From: Eonycteris spelaea
Lineage: Eukaryota > Chordata > Mammalia > Chiroptera > Pteropodidae
DNA: 64,000 nucleotides
Assembly (NCBI GenBank): GCA_003508835.1
Contig: PUFA01000068.1
Coordinates: forward strand, 6,572,001-6,636,000
Direction of reading: 5' to 3'
In this document: positions 22,901 to 34,510 of the stretch, piece by piece
How the letters are laid out: every line of letters begins with the position of its first letter
How positions within the stretch are numbered: position 1 is the stretch's first letter
Position numbers and translations under genes: made by a program
The notes under the pieces: generated by a model
Database searches by the model: none
What the model was told of the DNA's origin: nothing
The model's input: the letters and a program-made list of their open reading frames with translations, nothing else

Positions 22901-23870
22901 TTACTTTACGTCATTGCATTATCTTTCTCCCCAAATAATTATTTATCTACCAAGAGGCAGAAAATCAGTAAGCGATATTTTTTACTATAAAAATGTACAT
23001 TTTCTAGTGACAATCAGGGTTATAGTAAGAAAAAAAAACCAGAACTTGAACCTTGTTGGCACTTATCTACCACCATATGATTATTTAGACAATTTTAGGA
23101 ATGTATTAATTAAACTTAATATCAAATTTGAGGTGTTTTTGGTATTTAAGGAATAAGTTTAGACTTATTGTCAAGAAGTCTTCAGAAACGAACAACTTTT
23201 CAGTCTGAAAACTTCGATTATTAAGTAAAATAAATATTTCTAATTGTGTAAATAATACTTTTTACATAAATTATTTCTTACTGAACCCTGATTGAATATG
23301 TGTCAATTAATATGTAATATGTACATTTTACATTGTATAACAAAATTACATTATGTATACTTTGTGATATATATTTTTCCCTCAGGATTTAGTTGTTGCT
23401 GTTTTTCTGTTAAAAAAATAATTTTATGTAGATCCCTGACCATAAAGGGGTAGCAAAAAACACAGGGGTGAAAATTTACAGTGTACAGTTCACAAACAGA
23501 ATAAACCATCTGTGGATAATTGAGGGACGGTTATATCAGACATGGTGAACATCTGTTGGGAACACAGATGTTAACTGCTATTTGGAGAAGACAGCATATT
23601 AATTCATAGCAATTATTTCAAATAGTTGGAAGACTTCAGTTTGACAAGACACATTTATTTTCTTTTACCTTTTTTTTTTTTAAAGTCAGCAGGTATTCTA
23701 TGGAAATATGTAAACAATTCATTGTGGAAAATGACAGGATCATCATTTAGAGCTCTGACATGTCAGTGATATGAAAGATCTGAGAGCAGTCAGACTATCC
23801 CATCCTGACTTAGCTAGTTCTTAGCTGATATATGAATGTGAAATAGCATAAAATATTTAAAAAGCTGGTA
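22901..23870. other. Unassigned AT-rich DNA
   Basis: No gene is found. A T-run lies near 23671-23682. The stretch 23430-23560 is unique and more GC-balanced. Nothing is recognised. Confidence 0.4.
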
Positions 23871-23874
23871 GTAA

Positions 23875-24115
23875 TAATACTACTGATAATAAACTAACCC
23901 TTACATAGTGATTACTCTTGTTTTACATAGATTAACATATTTTATCCTCACAGCATCTATATGAGTTAGGTTGTATTATAATCTCTGTTTTATAAATGAG
24001 GGGGACTGAAGAACAGATAGTTAAGTGAAACAGATAGTACCTGGTGGAGCTAAGGATCAATCCAGGCAATCTGGACTTAGGAGCCTGTGCTCTAACCACT
24101 AGGCTGTAACTTGAT
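23875..24115 (-). repeat. MIR SINE, nearly full length, antisense
   Basis: One of the best MIRs here: 'tattttatcctcacagcatc', 'tatatgagttaggttgtatt', 'gttttataaatgaggggga', 'ggagctaaggatcaatcc', 'gagcctgtgctctaaccact'. The last block is the reversed tRNA-like A-box region ('agagtccgtgctcttaaccact'). Confidence 0.85.
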
Positions 24116-24429
24116 ATATATATAAATGCATGCATGTGTATGTAGTGGGTTATGAATATTTAGGTATAATATGTGTATGTCTGTGTGTATAAATCATATA
24201 CAATTGTGATATAGTCTCCTTTGCACATCTTCTGAGTACTTTTCCTAAAACGTGGCATCTGACGTTGATAAATATAAATAGTAATCAATCCATTTATTCA
24301 GTTATTTATATATTATTTGAATAATGTAAGACCTGTATTATTGGTGTATAAGTGCATCAGTAAAAGAATAAATCAATAAATGTCAGAATATAAGTATTAA
24401 AAATATGAGTAAATTCAGGGTGAATTAAT

Positions 24430-24900
24430 GAATTAATTCATAATTCAAAAAATGTTTATTGAGTATCAACTTTAGTTCAAAGAAAAGAAAAAGAAGAAAA
24501 AGGAAAGAAGCCCCTGATTTCATGAAGTTCAGTATAGTAGTTTGAAAGACAAAGGACAAGAATTACCCAAGTCCAGTAGAATGTTACAAAAAAAACTGGG
24601 GTGTGAAGAAGAGATTTATCCATCCACAATGGTGCTCAAGTCTAGCTGCATATTAAAATCAATCAGAAAACTTTTTTAAAAGATCCATTGCAAGTGTCCT
24701 GTTCTAGAGAAATTTAATTCAAAATATGAGGGCTAAAAGCTGGGCATCTGAAACTGTCCCAGATGAATCTAATGGGCAACCATATGTGAGAACCACTGGT
24801 CAGACAAACAGAGATTATCTAGAAAGCTTTTGTAGAGGAGGCAATAGTCTGGTTGAATCTTGATAGGTCAATAGAATAAAGTGGGGGTCATGGATAAATA
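24430..24900 (-). repeat. LINE2, antisense, split by a MER5-like insert
   Basis: The left part (24430-24624) reads 'aaaatgtttattgagtatca', 'ccctgatttcatgaagttca', 'gaaagacaaaggacaag'. The right part (24806-24900) continues with 'ttttgtagaggaggcaatag' and 'gttgaatcttgataggtc', matching the next reversed LINE2 block ('ctggaggaggtgacacttgagctgg'). The 180 bp in between belong to a hAT element. Confidence 0.65.
24625..24805 (+). mobile_element. MER5-like hAT-Charlie MITE
   Basis: The left end reads 'aatggtgctcaagtctagct', the right end 'tatgtgagaaccactg'. Terminal inverted repeats of hAT-Charlie MITEs read 'cagtggttctcaa ... ttgagaaccactg'. The element sits inside a LINE2 and encodes no transposase. 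I did not find a clean 8-bp target duplication. Confidence 0.7.
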
Positions 24901-25650
24901 TGGGCACAGAGCAACAGGAGAGAGGGCGGAACGAGAAGAAAAGGCAAGGAATAGAACTGCTACATACAGAAAGACTTCTTGGCAGAAGAGTTTCATGGCT
25001 TACTCTGTTTCTGCAACCTTCTGAGCCCCTGGAACATTTGTCTCTTGTGCTATCTGCCTTTGCTCCCTTGTCAGTCGGGGATTAAAGTACTCAGCCAGGC
25101 ATTTGGTTTTCTGGACTTATTTAGTATAATGGCCTTTATTGATTGTGGTTCTCCGCCTGCACGCCTCCTGGGACATTTCAGCTTCAACTTTGACTTCGGA
25201 CTCATACTTCCCTAAATAGCTTCTAAATGGATTTTAAAATGTTCTATCTAAATTACTTAAAGGCTTACCTCAGCCACCTCATCAATTTTTAGAGATTGAG
25301 CTCTTGCCAACAATCAAGATTTTGTAGCACTTTGCAAGCCAAGTAAAAGCTACAGCCCTTGCCCTAAGGAGTTTACCTCTGTGAAGGAGGTGTGACTGGG
25401 TACTTAAAAATACATAAAATGCTATGATTTGGAATTGGACCTAGAAATGCTGACTCTCTTCCTGTCATTAGAGCTGTTAACTACCTTACTGTGTATTTCA
25501 TACCATTTTTGTGAGAAAATATGATAGCTATTACATCTTGGGTTGCTTATACGAAGAACCCTGTACAGCGTTTTCAAAATCATCTGAAAAAGGTCATTAG
25601 ATATTTTGACTGTTGCCTTTGTTGAATAATAACAATAGCTGATAATTCTA
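24901..25650. other. Unassigned DNA
   Basis: No gene or repeat is named. Two overlapping open frames at 24900-25215 are GC-balanced but lack domains. Confidence 0.4.
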
Positions 25651-25654
25651 GTAG

Positions 25655-25825
25655 CCAGCACTGCTAAGCATAGTCTATGTGCTAGTCAATAGTCTTATCA
25701 CTTTTTATTTTTTATAGATAATGAATTCATATCATAAAGAAGTTATGTAGCTTGTCCAAGGCCTCTAGGCTTTAAGGGGCAAATCTGGGATACAAATCCA
25801 AGTCTGGATTTTGACATTAATAAAT
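25655..25825 (-). repeat. MIR SINE, antisense
   Basis: 'ctaagcatagtctatgtgct', 'gaagttatgtagcttgtcca', 'aggcctctaggctttaagg', 'ggatacaaatccaagtct' follow reversed MIR order ('cactatgtgccaggcac', 'aagtaacttgcccaaggtcac', 'ggattcgaacccaggcagtct'). Confidence 0.7.
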
Positions 25826-25984
25826 AAATGAGTATTTTGCAGAGCATTTACCAGAGTCTATGAAACATAATAAATAGTCACTACATATTAGGAGTTACAC
25901 TAATTGTAATATTTCCTAAATATTTAAAAAGGAGATGAAATTAAGATTTGAGTAAGCTACCATGTTTCATGTTTTTGAGTTCTA

Positions 25985-26150
25985 CATCGATTGATTATTT
26001 CATTAATACTCATAAAACCTCTGAATTGCGTATATAACCAGGCTCGTTTTAATAGGTGTAGCATTGGGAACTCAAAAATAGTTAACTAATTAGTCTTAAG
26101 TTACCCAATAAAAAGCAATAGAACCCAGTTTGGAACCAAGGTTAATTCAT
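25985..26150 (-). repeat. MIR SINE, antisense, weak
   Basis: 'attaatactcataaaacctc', 'aatagaacccagtttggaac' resemble the reversed MIR 'aacccaggcagtctggctcc'. The central part is badly decayed. Confidence 0.4.
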
Positions 26151-26629
26151 GATTTGTCCTAAGAAATGGCCTTCCTTCTGACAGCTGGGTGATGAGTCCC
26201 CTCATTTAGACTGGCCTAGTTAGGAGGCCTTTCTGATACATAATTCAAATATGTCATTGTGTCTACAACATACAACAAGAATATTTAGTTAATACATGGT
26301 AAAGGAGCAATTGAAATAATATCAAAATTAACTAGTTAAACTAAATATTTCCCCAAGGTTACAAAAGGAGCTACATGTGAGTGTAATTTTAGACCTAGGA
26401 AATTGGAAAATAAAATGTTACAAAGAAAATGAAGATACTGGTGACACTCCAACACAGACAGATCAATTACATAGAATACAAACAACAGTTTATCAGTAAA
26501 GATACATGGTTCAAAAGGGAAGTCTTGATATGAGTGCTTAAATTCTATAGCACCCATTGTCTAATCAGACATCTGTTTGCTTGCTGAGACTAGAGTTGGT
26601 GATGCTTCCAGAGCTATAAATTTGTGAGG
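26150..26629. other. Unassigned DNA
   Basis: Nothing recognised. The 73-codon minus-strand frame at 26336-26557 has no domain. Confidence 0.35.
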
Positions 26630-26750
26630 TTGTGTGTGTGTGTGTATACATATATATGTATATATATATATACACACATATATATGTATACAAATATGTA
26701 TATATAGATTATATATATCTATATGTGTATATATGTATGTATATATATGT
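26630..26750. repeat. Compound (TG)n / (TA)n microsatellite
   Basis: A TG run changes to mixed TATA/CATA/TGTA units over about 120 bases, almost all alternating purine and pyrimidine. It is self-complementary in large part. Confidence 0.9.
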
Positions 26751-28335
26751 TAGATATGAGATTTCATCTCATGCCTTTGCTTCTTCTAGTTTTCCATAGC
26801 CTCTTAAGAAATAAAGAAATAATGTAAGTCCTACAATTTGGAGAAGAAAGATAACTTTCTCTCTCTCAATACTATTTAATGAAAATTAAGAGTAACAGCA
26901 AAGACTTCCCTTCTGTCTGTTTACAAGTTATAAACATTATCCTGAGTGTCCCAGACCATGACACACATAAGCCAGGTTGCAATATATGTGCATTTATTAT
27001 GCCTTCTGATGTGACTCCAGCCCCTTCTCTTGTGATATGCTTTCTTCAACTACAAATAAGTGAAAATGACATTACTATAAAAATCATTCTAATATCTTTA
27101 GATTGATTTACTGGTTTATTTTTATTCATTTACAAGCACTGCTACTTAGTAAAACATGTCTTGTAGTTAGCTTTGGAATTGTGCAAGGCAAAGTGTCATG
27201 CTTCTTTGAAAACCAAACCTAGTTTATTTTTAAAATTGACAAGTTTATTGTTATGGTTGGCTTTCTTTGTATTTATTTGGTTGGTTGCTTGGTTTTTTGG
27301 ATTTGGTTTATAATTTGTGTGGAGTGGATACTTTTCTTTTGATTTTAATGTGTATTCTTACTCTTATTCCTGGGAGATTTTGAACAGAAAAAAACAAGTA
27401 CCCTAAATTTGTATTTCTAAAAATGTCCTTTGGTCATTATGATGTGCATCTAGGTACCAACTCCAGACACAACTTAATATTTTTTGCTACGAAATGTCAT
27501 AAATGACTCTTCTCAACCATTCCCTCTGTCTGTATTATAGTATCTTTTTCCATTACACAATAAGCAATAAAAACAAGAGGTTTCCGGTACTCAGAAACTT
27601 CATTTCATAGTTGCTTTTATAAAGATGAGAGCAGTTACACAAAAATGGTTCAATCATTTTTAAAGTGTCAGGTCTTTACTCTCCCAGAATCCTTTACCAC
27701 AGAAGAACATTCATATTTCTTCTATTTCCCCTAATAATAATACTAAAAAAAAAAAAAAATGAAAAAGACTATGTTGCCAAATGTTCCCTACTATGTTTCC
27801 TACTCTGTTGCCAAATTTAATTCATAACAGTCAGTACTAATTTAGGCCTAAGGTCCCTAGGAAAGATAGCAGATGACTAGACATTTTTTCCTCTTCTACA
27901 TTTGATTTTCTCATGTTCTATCAAGGTTTTCTAAATCTATTTAGTCCAGATTTTAGCCTCAGGCATCTTTAAATGTGTTAGTTTAATATTTTGTCATCTT
28001 TTCTTTGCATTCTTCATAGAGAAGAGATAGTTTTATATTGAGAAACCACAATAAAGTTTTTCCTGACAAGGACAAGATTGACTTTGGGAACCTTCATCAA
28101 GCACACAAAATTGATTTTTCTCATTTTGTTCTGAAATCACGAAATGCTTGGTGAAGCGTATCTGCAGAATCTCCCATTTAGGGGTACTGGTGTGAAGGGG
28201 TGTTTAGTGTTTCCCTTCCTATACTTCAACCTATGAGATAGAAAAGAATATACAGATTAGTAAATTGTCATGATTACAGCATACAAAGTGTAGGAAGATA
28301 ATACCAAAACCGGACCTGAGAAGTCCCTAAGGATA
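26751..28335. other. Unassigned, repeat-poor DNA
   Basis: About 1.6 kb with no recognised gene or interspersed repeat. A TTGG-rich stretch lies at 27254-27320 and an A-run at about 27746-27759. Confidence 0.4.
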
Positions 28336-28339
28336 AAAT

Positions 28340-28470
28340 CACTCAGCTCTCATCTCAGAGAGTCACTTGCACTTCCCAAGCCTCAATTTTTCCTCTGCAA
28401 AATGGACGTAATAGTATGTTATGGGTTGTTGAGGAGGTTTACTAAGGTACAGAATATTATCAAAATATAA
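28340..28470 (+). repeat. MIR SINE, sense
   Basis: 'cttgcacttcccaagcctca', 'atttttcctctgcaaaatgg', 'acgtaatagtatgttatggg' and 'ttgttgaggaggtttactaa' are MIR core and 3' part ('cctcagtttcctcatctgtaaaatggggataat', 'ttgttgtgaggattaaatg'). Confidence 0.75.
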
Positions 28471-28796
28471 TTTTCAATAGTAAAATCAAGATTCATTCAA
28501 ATACAGAAAGAAAATGTGTTAATCATTTATTAAATCATTCATAAGGAAACGAGAAAGACGATAAAACTAGTACCAAGACCAGTCGAAGAACTGTGTATTT
28601 ACATGAGGTTTGTTACATAGAATGTTAGGATAAGATTTTAGATTATATGTAAAAGTTGTTAATGTTACTCAGGACCACAAAAGTATAACCTTTGGGTTAC
28701 CTTTTCTAATTGACATAAGTCTGCAAGTTAACATATAGCTCCTCCACAGTGCCTGAACTCAAATAGTAAAGTCAGATGCAGGTATAGTCTTAAAGT

Positions 28797-29303
28797 TGTA
28801 CTTCTCCAAGAGTGGTCCCAGGACCTGTGGGAGTCCCTAAGGCCCTTTCAGAAGGCCTACAAAATCAAAATTATTTTCATAAGAATACTGAGTTTTTATT
28901 TGCCTTTTCCACTCTCACTCATGAATGGCATTTTCCAGAGGCTACATGATGTATTATATTGCAACAGATTGCATGTGAAACAGAAATGAGGCCAGCTGTC
29001 CTCTCCAGCCAGACTTTAACGAGATTTGTGAAAATGTAAAGCAATGCTACTGTTTTTACAAATTTTTCATTTGTTTTGGAAAATGCTTTTTCTCTCTAAA
29101 ACATATAATTTACATTAACATGCAATGGGTTTATTATAGTAATGTTAAAATGAACAACTAAGCATTTAAAAAATTATCAGTTTAGATTTCTAGTTATGGT
29201 AAAAAATCAATATATGCAGCATACCTAATGCAAACCTCTGTAGGATTGACATCAACTTTAAGAGTAAAAAGGTCCTGAGGCCAAAAGTGTTTGAAAACTG
29301 CTA
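28797..29303 (+). mobile_element. hAT-type MITE, copy A (about 500 bp)
   Basis: The left end is 'cttctccaagagtggtccca', then 'aaatcaaaattattttcata', 'ttttccagaggctacatgat', 'gcaacagattgcatgtgaa'. The right end is 'aggtcctgaggccaaaagtg' and 'ttgaaaactgcta'. The ends are inverted relatives (agagtggtcc / ggtcctgaggcc...aaactgct). The same layout recurs at 45092-45565. I know it as a widespread mammalian hAT MITE but will not fix the family name. No coding capacity. Confidence 0.75.
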
Positions 29304-29309
29304 CCCTAG

Positions 29310-30645
29310 TGAATTAAATAAAATTGTGTAGACATGTTAAATAATGTAACAGTACAACATTCAAAGGACATGTTTTACTCTCTTTGCCTGAATTCCTCAT
29401 TTTGCACAAAATTTATAAACAGTGTTCAGGGAATAATGAAATGCCTGCTATAAGAATAGAATCTCAACATTATTTCCCTTCCACCTTCTTTTTCTATCCT
29501 TTCCTAGTGGAAAAGTCTATTTATAAGTTGACCATTATTCTGAGTCTAAAGTAGTATAAACTCCTTCTTTATTTAGAGCAATCCAGTCGCACCCAGTTAT
29601 CTTATAGTGATAGCTAATTTCAGGCTCCTGAGAAGAGAACCCCTATAGCTTCGCATCACTGAAAATTTACATGCAATGCTTAAGAAACAGCCAATTCCAT
29701 GGAGTCGTCTACTTCCTCATACAACAAACATTTCTTAGATGCTGACTACTCATGGGTCATTTCACTAGAGAATATGAATGTGGAGAAGCAGAAGGCCTAG
29801 ATCTGGATGAAGTAGTTCACCAACTAATAAGAACAGCCATAACAGCCATTCCAAGAAAACCTTTAAGATACCAGTCTGTCACTCCTGGTGACTCCTTCAG
29901 GGACTCCCATTGCCTAAGGTTCTACGTAGTCTGCCCTTATTTACTTCCTGGAGTCTCAACCTAAAGTCACTCCCTCTAGAAACTCAACTAAAATCTCAGA
30001 CTAGGTCACCTTGAGTTTATCTATCTTACAACATCCTGTACTTTGTGGGTCATAGGGCGATTGTATTCTGTTAAATATTTGTGTAAATTTTTGCTTGATA
30101 ATTCTGATTTTCTATCAGTGATTTCAGTGAGGACAGACAATCTGGTTCACTACTGTAGTCTTCCATGGTGTGTACTCTTGAGTGAGTAAGAAAGTAGAAG
30201 TCAACTTGAATGGAGTAGGGTGAAGAATAGGTAGAAAGTGCTAAAATAAAAATAAAAAGATAAATAATGAAATGTAAATGACTTATTGTTCCTGGAGCTA
30301 TTTAATGTGGGAAAGAGGATAAGAAATATAGTTTTGTTTCATTTATCTAAAGTCATTAATTTATTCCATTACTGCATTTGCTTTCTCAATCACTAACCAT
30401 TATGTACTAGCCATTGCATGTAAAGAAATTTTAAGTAACAAAGTGACTTATGAGTTCTGATAAATCAAAGTAAAACCTCTTGTCAATGAGAGTTGATATT
30501 TCAGTTAAGGATAGAAAATATATAATTTGAAGTGATTATATAGCAATTACAATGTAAAAATATACAGCAGGGCTTGAAAATCTCACAGACTTTATATAAA
30601 ACCTGAAAAAAATGTATCTGAAAAGCTAGCAGTATTTCTTCTCAG
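29310..30645. other. Unassigned DNA
   Basis: About 1.3 kb without a recognised repeat. The 70-codon frame at 29752-29964 is in a GC-balanced stretch but shows no domain. The segment 29880-29960 vaguely resembles sense LINE2. Confidence 0.4.
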
Positions 30646-30649
30646 CAAA

Positions 30650-30730
30650 GGTGGTATTTTATTAGAGTTCCTATGTCTGATGCCTAACACAATGCCTGGC
30701 ATGAAGTCAATGCTCATAAATGCGTCCACT
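30650..30730 (+). repeat. LINE2/MIR 3' end scrap, sense
   Basis: 'cctaacacaatgcctggcat' followed by 'gaagtcaatgctcataaatg' is the shared LINE2/MIR terminus ('cctagcacagtgcctggcacatagtaggcgctcaataaatg'). Confidence 0.65.
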
Positions 30731-30800
30731 TTCAAATTATGTAATGAACAAATGTAATTCTAAAAAAGGGATGAAGATTAAAGAAACATTTTTTATGTAG

Positions 30801-30850
30801 TCATCATCATCATAGTTATTATTATCATCATCTTTATCTTCATTATCACA
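30801..30850. repeat. Imperfect (ATC)n microsatellite
   Basis: Runs of TCA/ATC/ATT triplets interrupted by 'tagttatt'. They sit at the left edge of an antisense MIR. Confidence 0.85.
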
Positions 30851-31090
30851 TTGGCTAGATTTGTTGAATATTATATGTGCACTAGGTACCAAACATGACA
30901 TTATGCAATTTGCATGAATTATCTCAAATTATCTTCACAATTCTTCAAGGTGGGAATACTTTCTGATTTTCAGATGAGGAAAGTTATGTTCAAGAAGTTG
31001 CTTTTGAAGGTTGACAGAAGGATTTATAATTTGTAACAAAACAGGTTTGTCTAAGAGCAGTGTCTGTCCCATATTCACTAAATTATGTTA
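30851..31090 (-). repeat. MIR SINE, antisense
   Basis: 'tgtgcactaggtaccaaaca', 'attatctcaaattatcttca', 'caaggtgggaatactttctg', 'ttttcagatgaggaaagtta', 'gagcagtgtctgtccca' reproduce reversed MIR across nearly its full length. Confidence 0.8.
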
Positions 31091-32925
31091 TTTTTAAAAA
31101 AATATTGCATCTTAGTTATACAAGCTAATTGATTAAAAGAAAAGCTACAAATGAATTAGAACAAGGTAAATATATATTAGAAAGAGTAAAGCACAGGAAT
31201 GGTCCTCAGATGTGCAAGTCTCCATCACTCTAATGATACTCAATTTTCAATCATCATAACATTGTAATGTAATCAAAGATGTTAATTAATTTTAAGCACA
31301 CATATATCAACATGTGGCCATTCTTTGGGGAAATGTTTTATTTTTTGTATGTTAGATATCACAGATCAGGTTCTGACCATTTGAATAGGCTACTGTATTT
31401 GTAATTCACATTTTTTCCATATGCTAATCAAATAATTTTAAGGAAAAATGGATCACTGTTTCTTTATTAGACTTTATAAAAGCAAATGTAAATCTTCCAC
31501 CATAAATTTTTACATAATGAACATTAGCATTTGGGGTTATTATTACTTATCATCTGTTTTTAATAAGTGAAACACTAATTTAACAAAGCGATCATACTCT
31601 AGCCTGTAAAGAGACGTAAATACACTCCCTATTGTCATGTTAATGTGGTGGTGATTTATATTTCATCTATTAACTACATAAAAAATAGAGAGTTAAAATA
31701 AATTTCTTTATGCCTTATCACTAAATCCTCCTATACATGTCATTAAAATTAAGTATGGAAGGAAATTCAGAACTATATCAGAAATTGAGTTCAATTAGGG
31801 ACTCATTATGAAGAAACAGTGAAATTGATTTGCAACTGTATCTTTTGGGGCTTACATTTTCTAATGTTAATAATAAAATCTTAAATCTGACAAGGAGAGC
31901 CATTAAAGTACTTCACATGAAGGGTTATTCATTACTTCACAAGTGTATTATCTGGAACTAATTCCCTTCTGCTACCAAAATTTGTCATGTCCAAGAGATT
32001 AATGATGTTGAATATAAACTAGTTGGCTGACATTAGTTTCCATGATCTACATTCTCAGTAGATTTATGTGTCATAGTATTGTTCTTTTATGCCTTCAAAA
32101 AGTTCTCCTAAAAAGCAAGTATTACCTTTAGAAGATTGGTGCTGTCTGTCTATTGTGTAAACTGGTTCAGTGTGATGCTATGGAGGTTTGTATGATTTTT
32201 TGTGCTCTTGCAGACAATTCAGGATAATTTACATTTTTAAAAGCAGTTGATTTTTCATCTTAGTGACATCTGCAAAGTCTCTTTTGCTGTGTTAGGAAAC
32301 ATAACCATGGAAGTAACACTAGGGTGGCAAAGATCTTGGGGCCAAAATTCTGTCTCCCACAACTAGAAACTAAAAACTATAGCTCGGGGTTGGAGAGAAG
32401 TAAGTTTAGAGAACACAAAACTTGAATTTCACACAATAAGAAGTAATGTCTGTCATTCATTAAGCCACAATGTGGTCTTGATTAAAAATAGAGGCTTTTA
32501 AAGTTTCTGTGTAATCTTGAATGACATATATGTAATGTGTGGGTAAATAAAAGGGAGGATTACTTTTGGAAGCATTTGTGATATTTGAGGCTGATGTCTA
32601 TTCACACTCAGTGGCAGGATGCCCAGCTAGAAGCTGGCGGGATCATGACTGTGAAATATGTGGCCAAGATTAGGCTTTTATGTAGTGTATGTTTTGTCTC
32701 CCTCAAATATTTGAAAATAATGTTAGTGTTAATTCTTCAGTTCACACAGCTCATACCATTAAAAATGTAATTGAAAGACTAAATCTTTTCATGCATGAAA
32801 TGCCTTTAAAAAACGTAGAAGGAACTGCTGAGTTGTACGTTTACCTGCATTTTATTCACTCTGACAACTGCAAAAGGTGTAAAAGAGTCTCTGAATCTTG
32901 ATTAGACTGTAAATGCCTTTGAATT
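31091..32925. other. Longest repeat-free interval
   Basis: About 1.8 kb with no recognisable repeat, a larger gap than elsewhere in this repeat-dense window. Open frames at 32585-32901 are short and without domains. No exon is supported. Confidence 0.45.
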
Positions 32926-32929
32926 ATTA

Positions 32930-33015
32930 TTATCATCAATTGAGATTGTTGACAATGTACCTAGTACTAGATAAGACACTGGAGACATAACTTCTGCCTA
33001 AGTGTTTTTAAATCC
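32930..33015 (-). repeat. LINE2 scrap, antisense
   Basis: 'ttgacaatgtacctagtact' then 'agataagacactggagacat' resembles the reversed LINE2 end ('ctatgtgccaggcact ... ctggggatacaa'). Confidence 0.4.
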
Positions 33016-33484
33016 ACATTGCATTAAGTGCATGCTGTGTGAAATGTAATTCATCTCAACTTGACCAAACTTTTTCATTAAAATTATATTTATGGTACTG
33101 GACAAAGAGGTGCTTATACTTTAAAGTAAAATAGTCCAGTGTGCTTTATTAAAGCATTTTGAAAATAAAGCCAGCCTCCTTCTCATAGAGTGAAACTATT
33201 TTACAAATGGCAATCTTGATTCTATGTAGTCATTTTTGAAAGAATTTACTAGTAGGAATAAAAGAACTACAAATTAAAGATGAGATACTAAAACCTCTCA
33301 GAATATTTTTAAATTATAATACATTAAATATTATATTTAATAATGTAACAAACCTTTATTTTTACATTTAATATTTGTGTTAACATTTAATAAAATAAAA
33401 ATTAATATAAATATATAATATTTATATATAGTATAAATATAAAGATACTATAAGTATAATAATTTTAAACATTCATATTTAATA
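33016..33484. other. AT-rich unassigned DNA
   Basis: From about 33300 to 33480 the sequence is nearly all A and T with many 'aatatt' and 'tataaa' motifs. No gene is seen. Confidence 0.5.
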
Positions 33485-34024
33485 TTACCAAATGGTGGTA
33501 AAGATGTAGAGCAACTGTAACTCTCACTTGTCTCATAGAGTATAAAATGGTACAGTCAATTTGGAAAATTATTTGGCACTATTTATTAAAACTGACCAAT
33601 GATATTACTCCTAGGTATACTCTGACTAATTAAAATACATACAGATGCCAAAAGAAATTACAAAAGTGATCATAGCAGCACTATTTCTAACAAACAGCCA
33701 AACGCTAAAGCTATCCAGTGCCTATCAGTAGTAGAATGGATAATATATATTAATGGAATGAAGGCAACAAAAATGAATAAACAAAATATTTTAAAATTTA
33801 ATAAGAAGAATGAATGTCACAAAGTTGAACAATGAAGTAAAACATAAAATAATATATTCAGTATTATTTATTTTTGCAAAATTCTAATATTGGAAAAATA
33901 TTATATGGGTAAGCAAATGACAAATGTTGAAAGAATGGTTATCTTTGGCCATGGGTTTTGACTAGCAGGGGGGATACAGGAGTGCTTCTGAAGAGCTACA
34001 TGCACAGACACACACATATGCACA
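33485..34024 (+). repeat. Old L1 3' region, sense, part 1
   Basis: 'ggtggtaaagatgtagagca', 'actgtaactctcacttgtct', 'ataaaatggtacagtcaatt', 'tactcctaggtatactctga', 'gaatggataatatatatt' and 'gaatggttatctttggccat' follow a mammalian L1 ORF2/3' UTR ('ggtgaagatgtggagcaactggaactctcat ... ctcctaggtatttaccc ... gtgaatggataaacaa'). Reading frames are broken throughout. The copy continues after the MITE block. Confidence 0.8.
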
Positions 34025-34138
34025 TAGTTGGCCCTCTGTGTCCCTTAGTTTTGAATCTGGAAATTTAACTAACCTCAGATCAAAAATGGTGTTTTTGATC
34101 TTCTATTGGGAATCTGTGGATATGGAGGGCTGATCGTA
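34025..34138. mobile_element. Palindromic Tigger-type MITE
   Basis: The left end 'tagttggccctctgtgtccc' and right end 'tatggagggctgatcgta' are inverted partners. The centre (34078-34100) is a hairpin: 'gatcaaaaa', a 5-base loop 'tggtg', 'tttttgatc'. This matches the small palindromic TcMar-Tigger MITEs related to MER2. It interrupts the L1 tail. Confidence 0.7.
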
Positions 34139-34216
34139 TGCATTGTTCTAAGCCATTTTATATAAGGAACAAGAGCATTTGTGGATTTGGGTGTCTGAGG
34201 GGGTCTTGGAACCAAT
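34139..34216 (+). mobile_element. MER2-like Tigger right-half fragment
   Basis: 'gccattttatataaggaaca', 'agagcatttgtggatttggg', 'gggtcttggaaccaat' is the right internal part of MER2-type Tigger MITEs ('gccattttatataagggacttgagcatc ... gtcctggaaccaat'). Its terminal inverted repeat is missing and replaced by the TG tract. Confidence 0.75.
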
Positions 34217-34224
34217 ATATGTAT

Positions 34225-34248
34225 ATGTGTGTGTGTGTGTGTGTGTGT
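34225..34248. repeat. (TG)n microsatellite
   Basis: About 12 TG units between the Tigger fragment and the remaining L1 tail. Confidence 0.9.
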
Positions 34249-34249
34249 A

Positions 34250-34510
34250 TGCTTTTTCTAGTACGTGATGCTACTTCTGATCTATATATAAGAAAATTAA
34301 ATATGAATGGATGTCATGAGAATGTAAAGTACAGCATAGGTACTGTAGTCAATAATTTTATAATAAATATGTAACTATGTATGATGTTAGATGGATACCA
34401 GACTTATTGAGGTGATCACTTCAACTTAGATAAATGTCTAATCACTATGTTATACACCTGTACTAATATAACATTGTATGTCAACTGTATTAAAAAATTT
34501 ATAAAAGGTG
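34250..34510 (+). repeat. L1 3' UTR end, sense, part 2
   Basis: 'aatgtaaagtacagcatagg', 'tggataccagacttattgag', 'gtgatcacttcaacttagat', 'gttatacacctgtactaata' and 'tgtatgtcaactgtattaaa' are the 3' terminus of a laurasiatherian-type L1, ending in a short degenerate A-tail near 34490-34505. Confidence 0.85.

Noticed and set aside
23875..24115. tRNA gene suggested by a reversed A-box/B-box-like sequence
   Set aside because: It is the tRNA-derived head of an antisense MIR SINE; no cloverleaf is preserved.
27254..27320. TTGG-rich stretch as a telomere-like or satellite repeat
   Set aside because: Units are irregular and short; ordinary low-complexity sequence.
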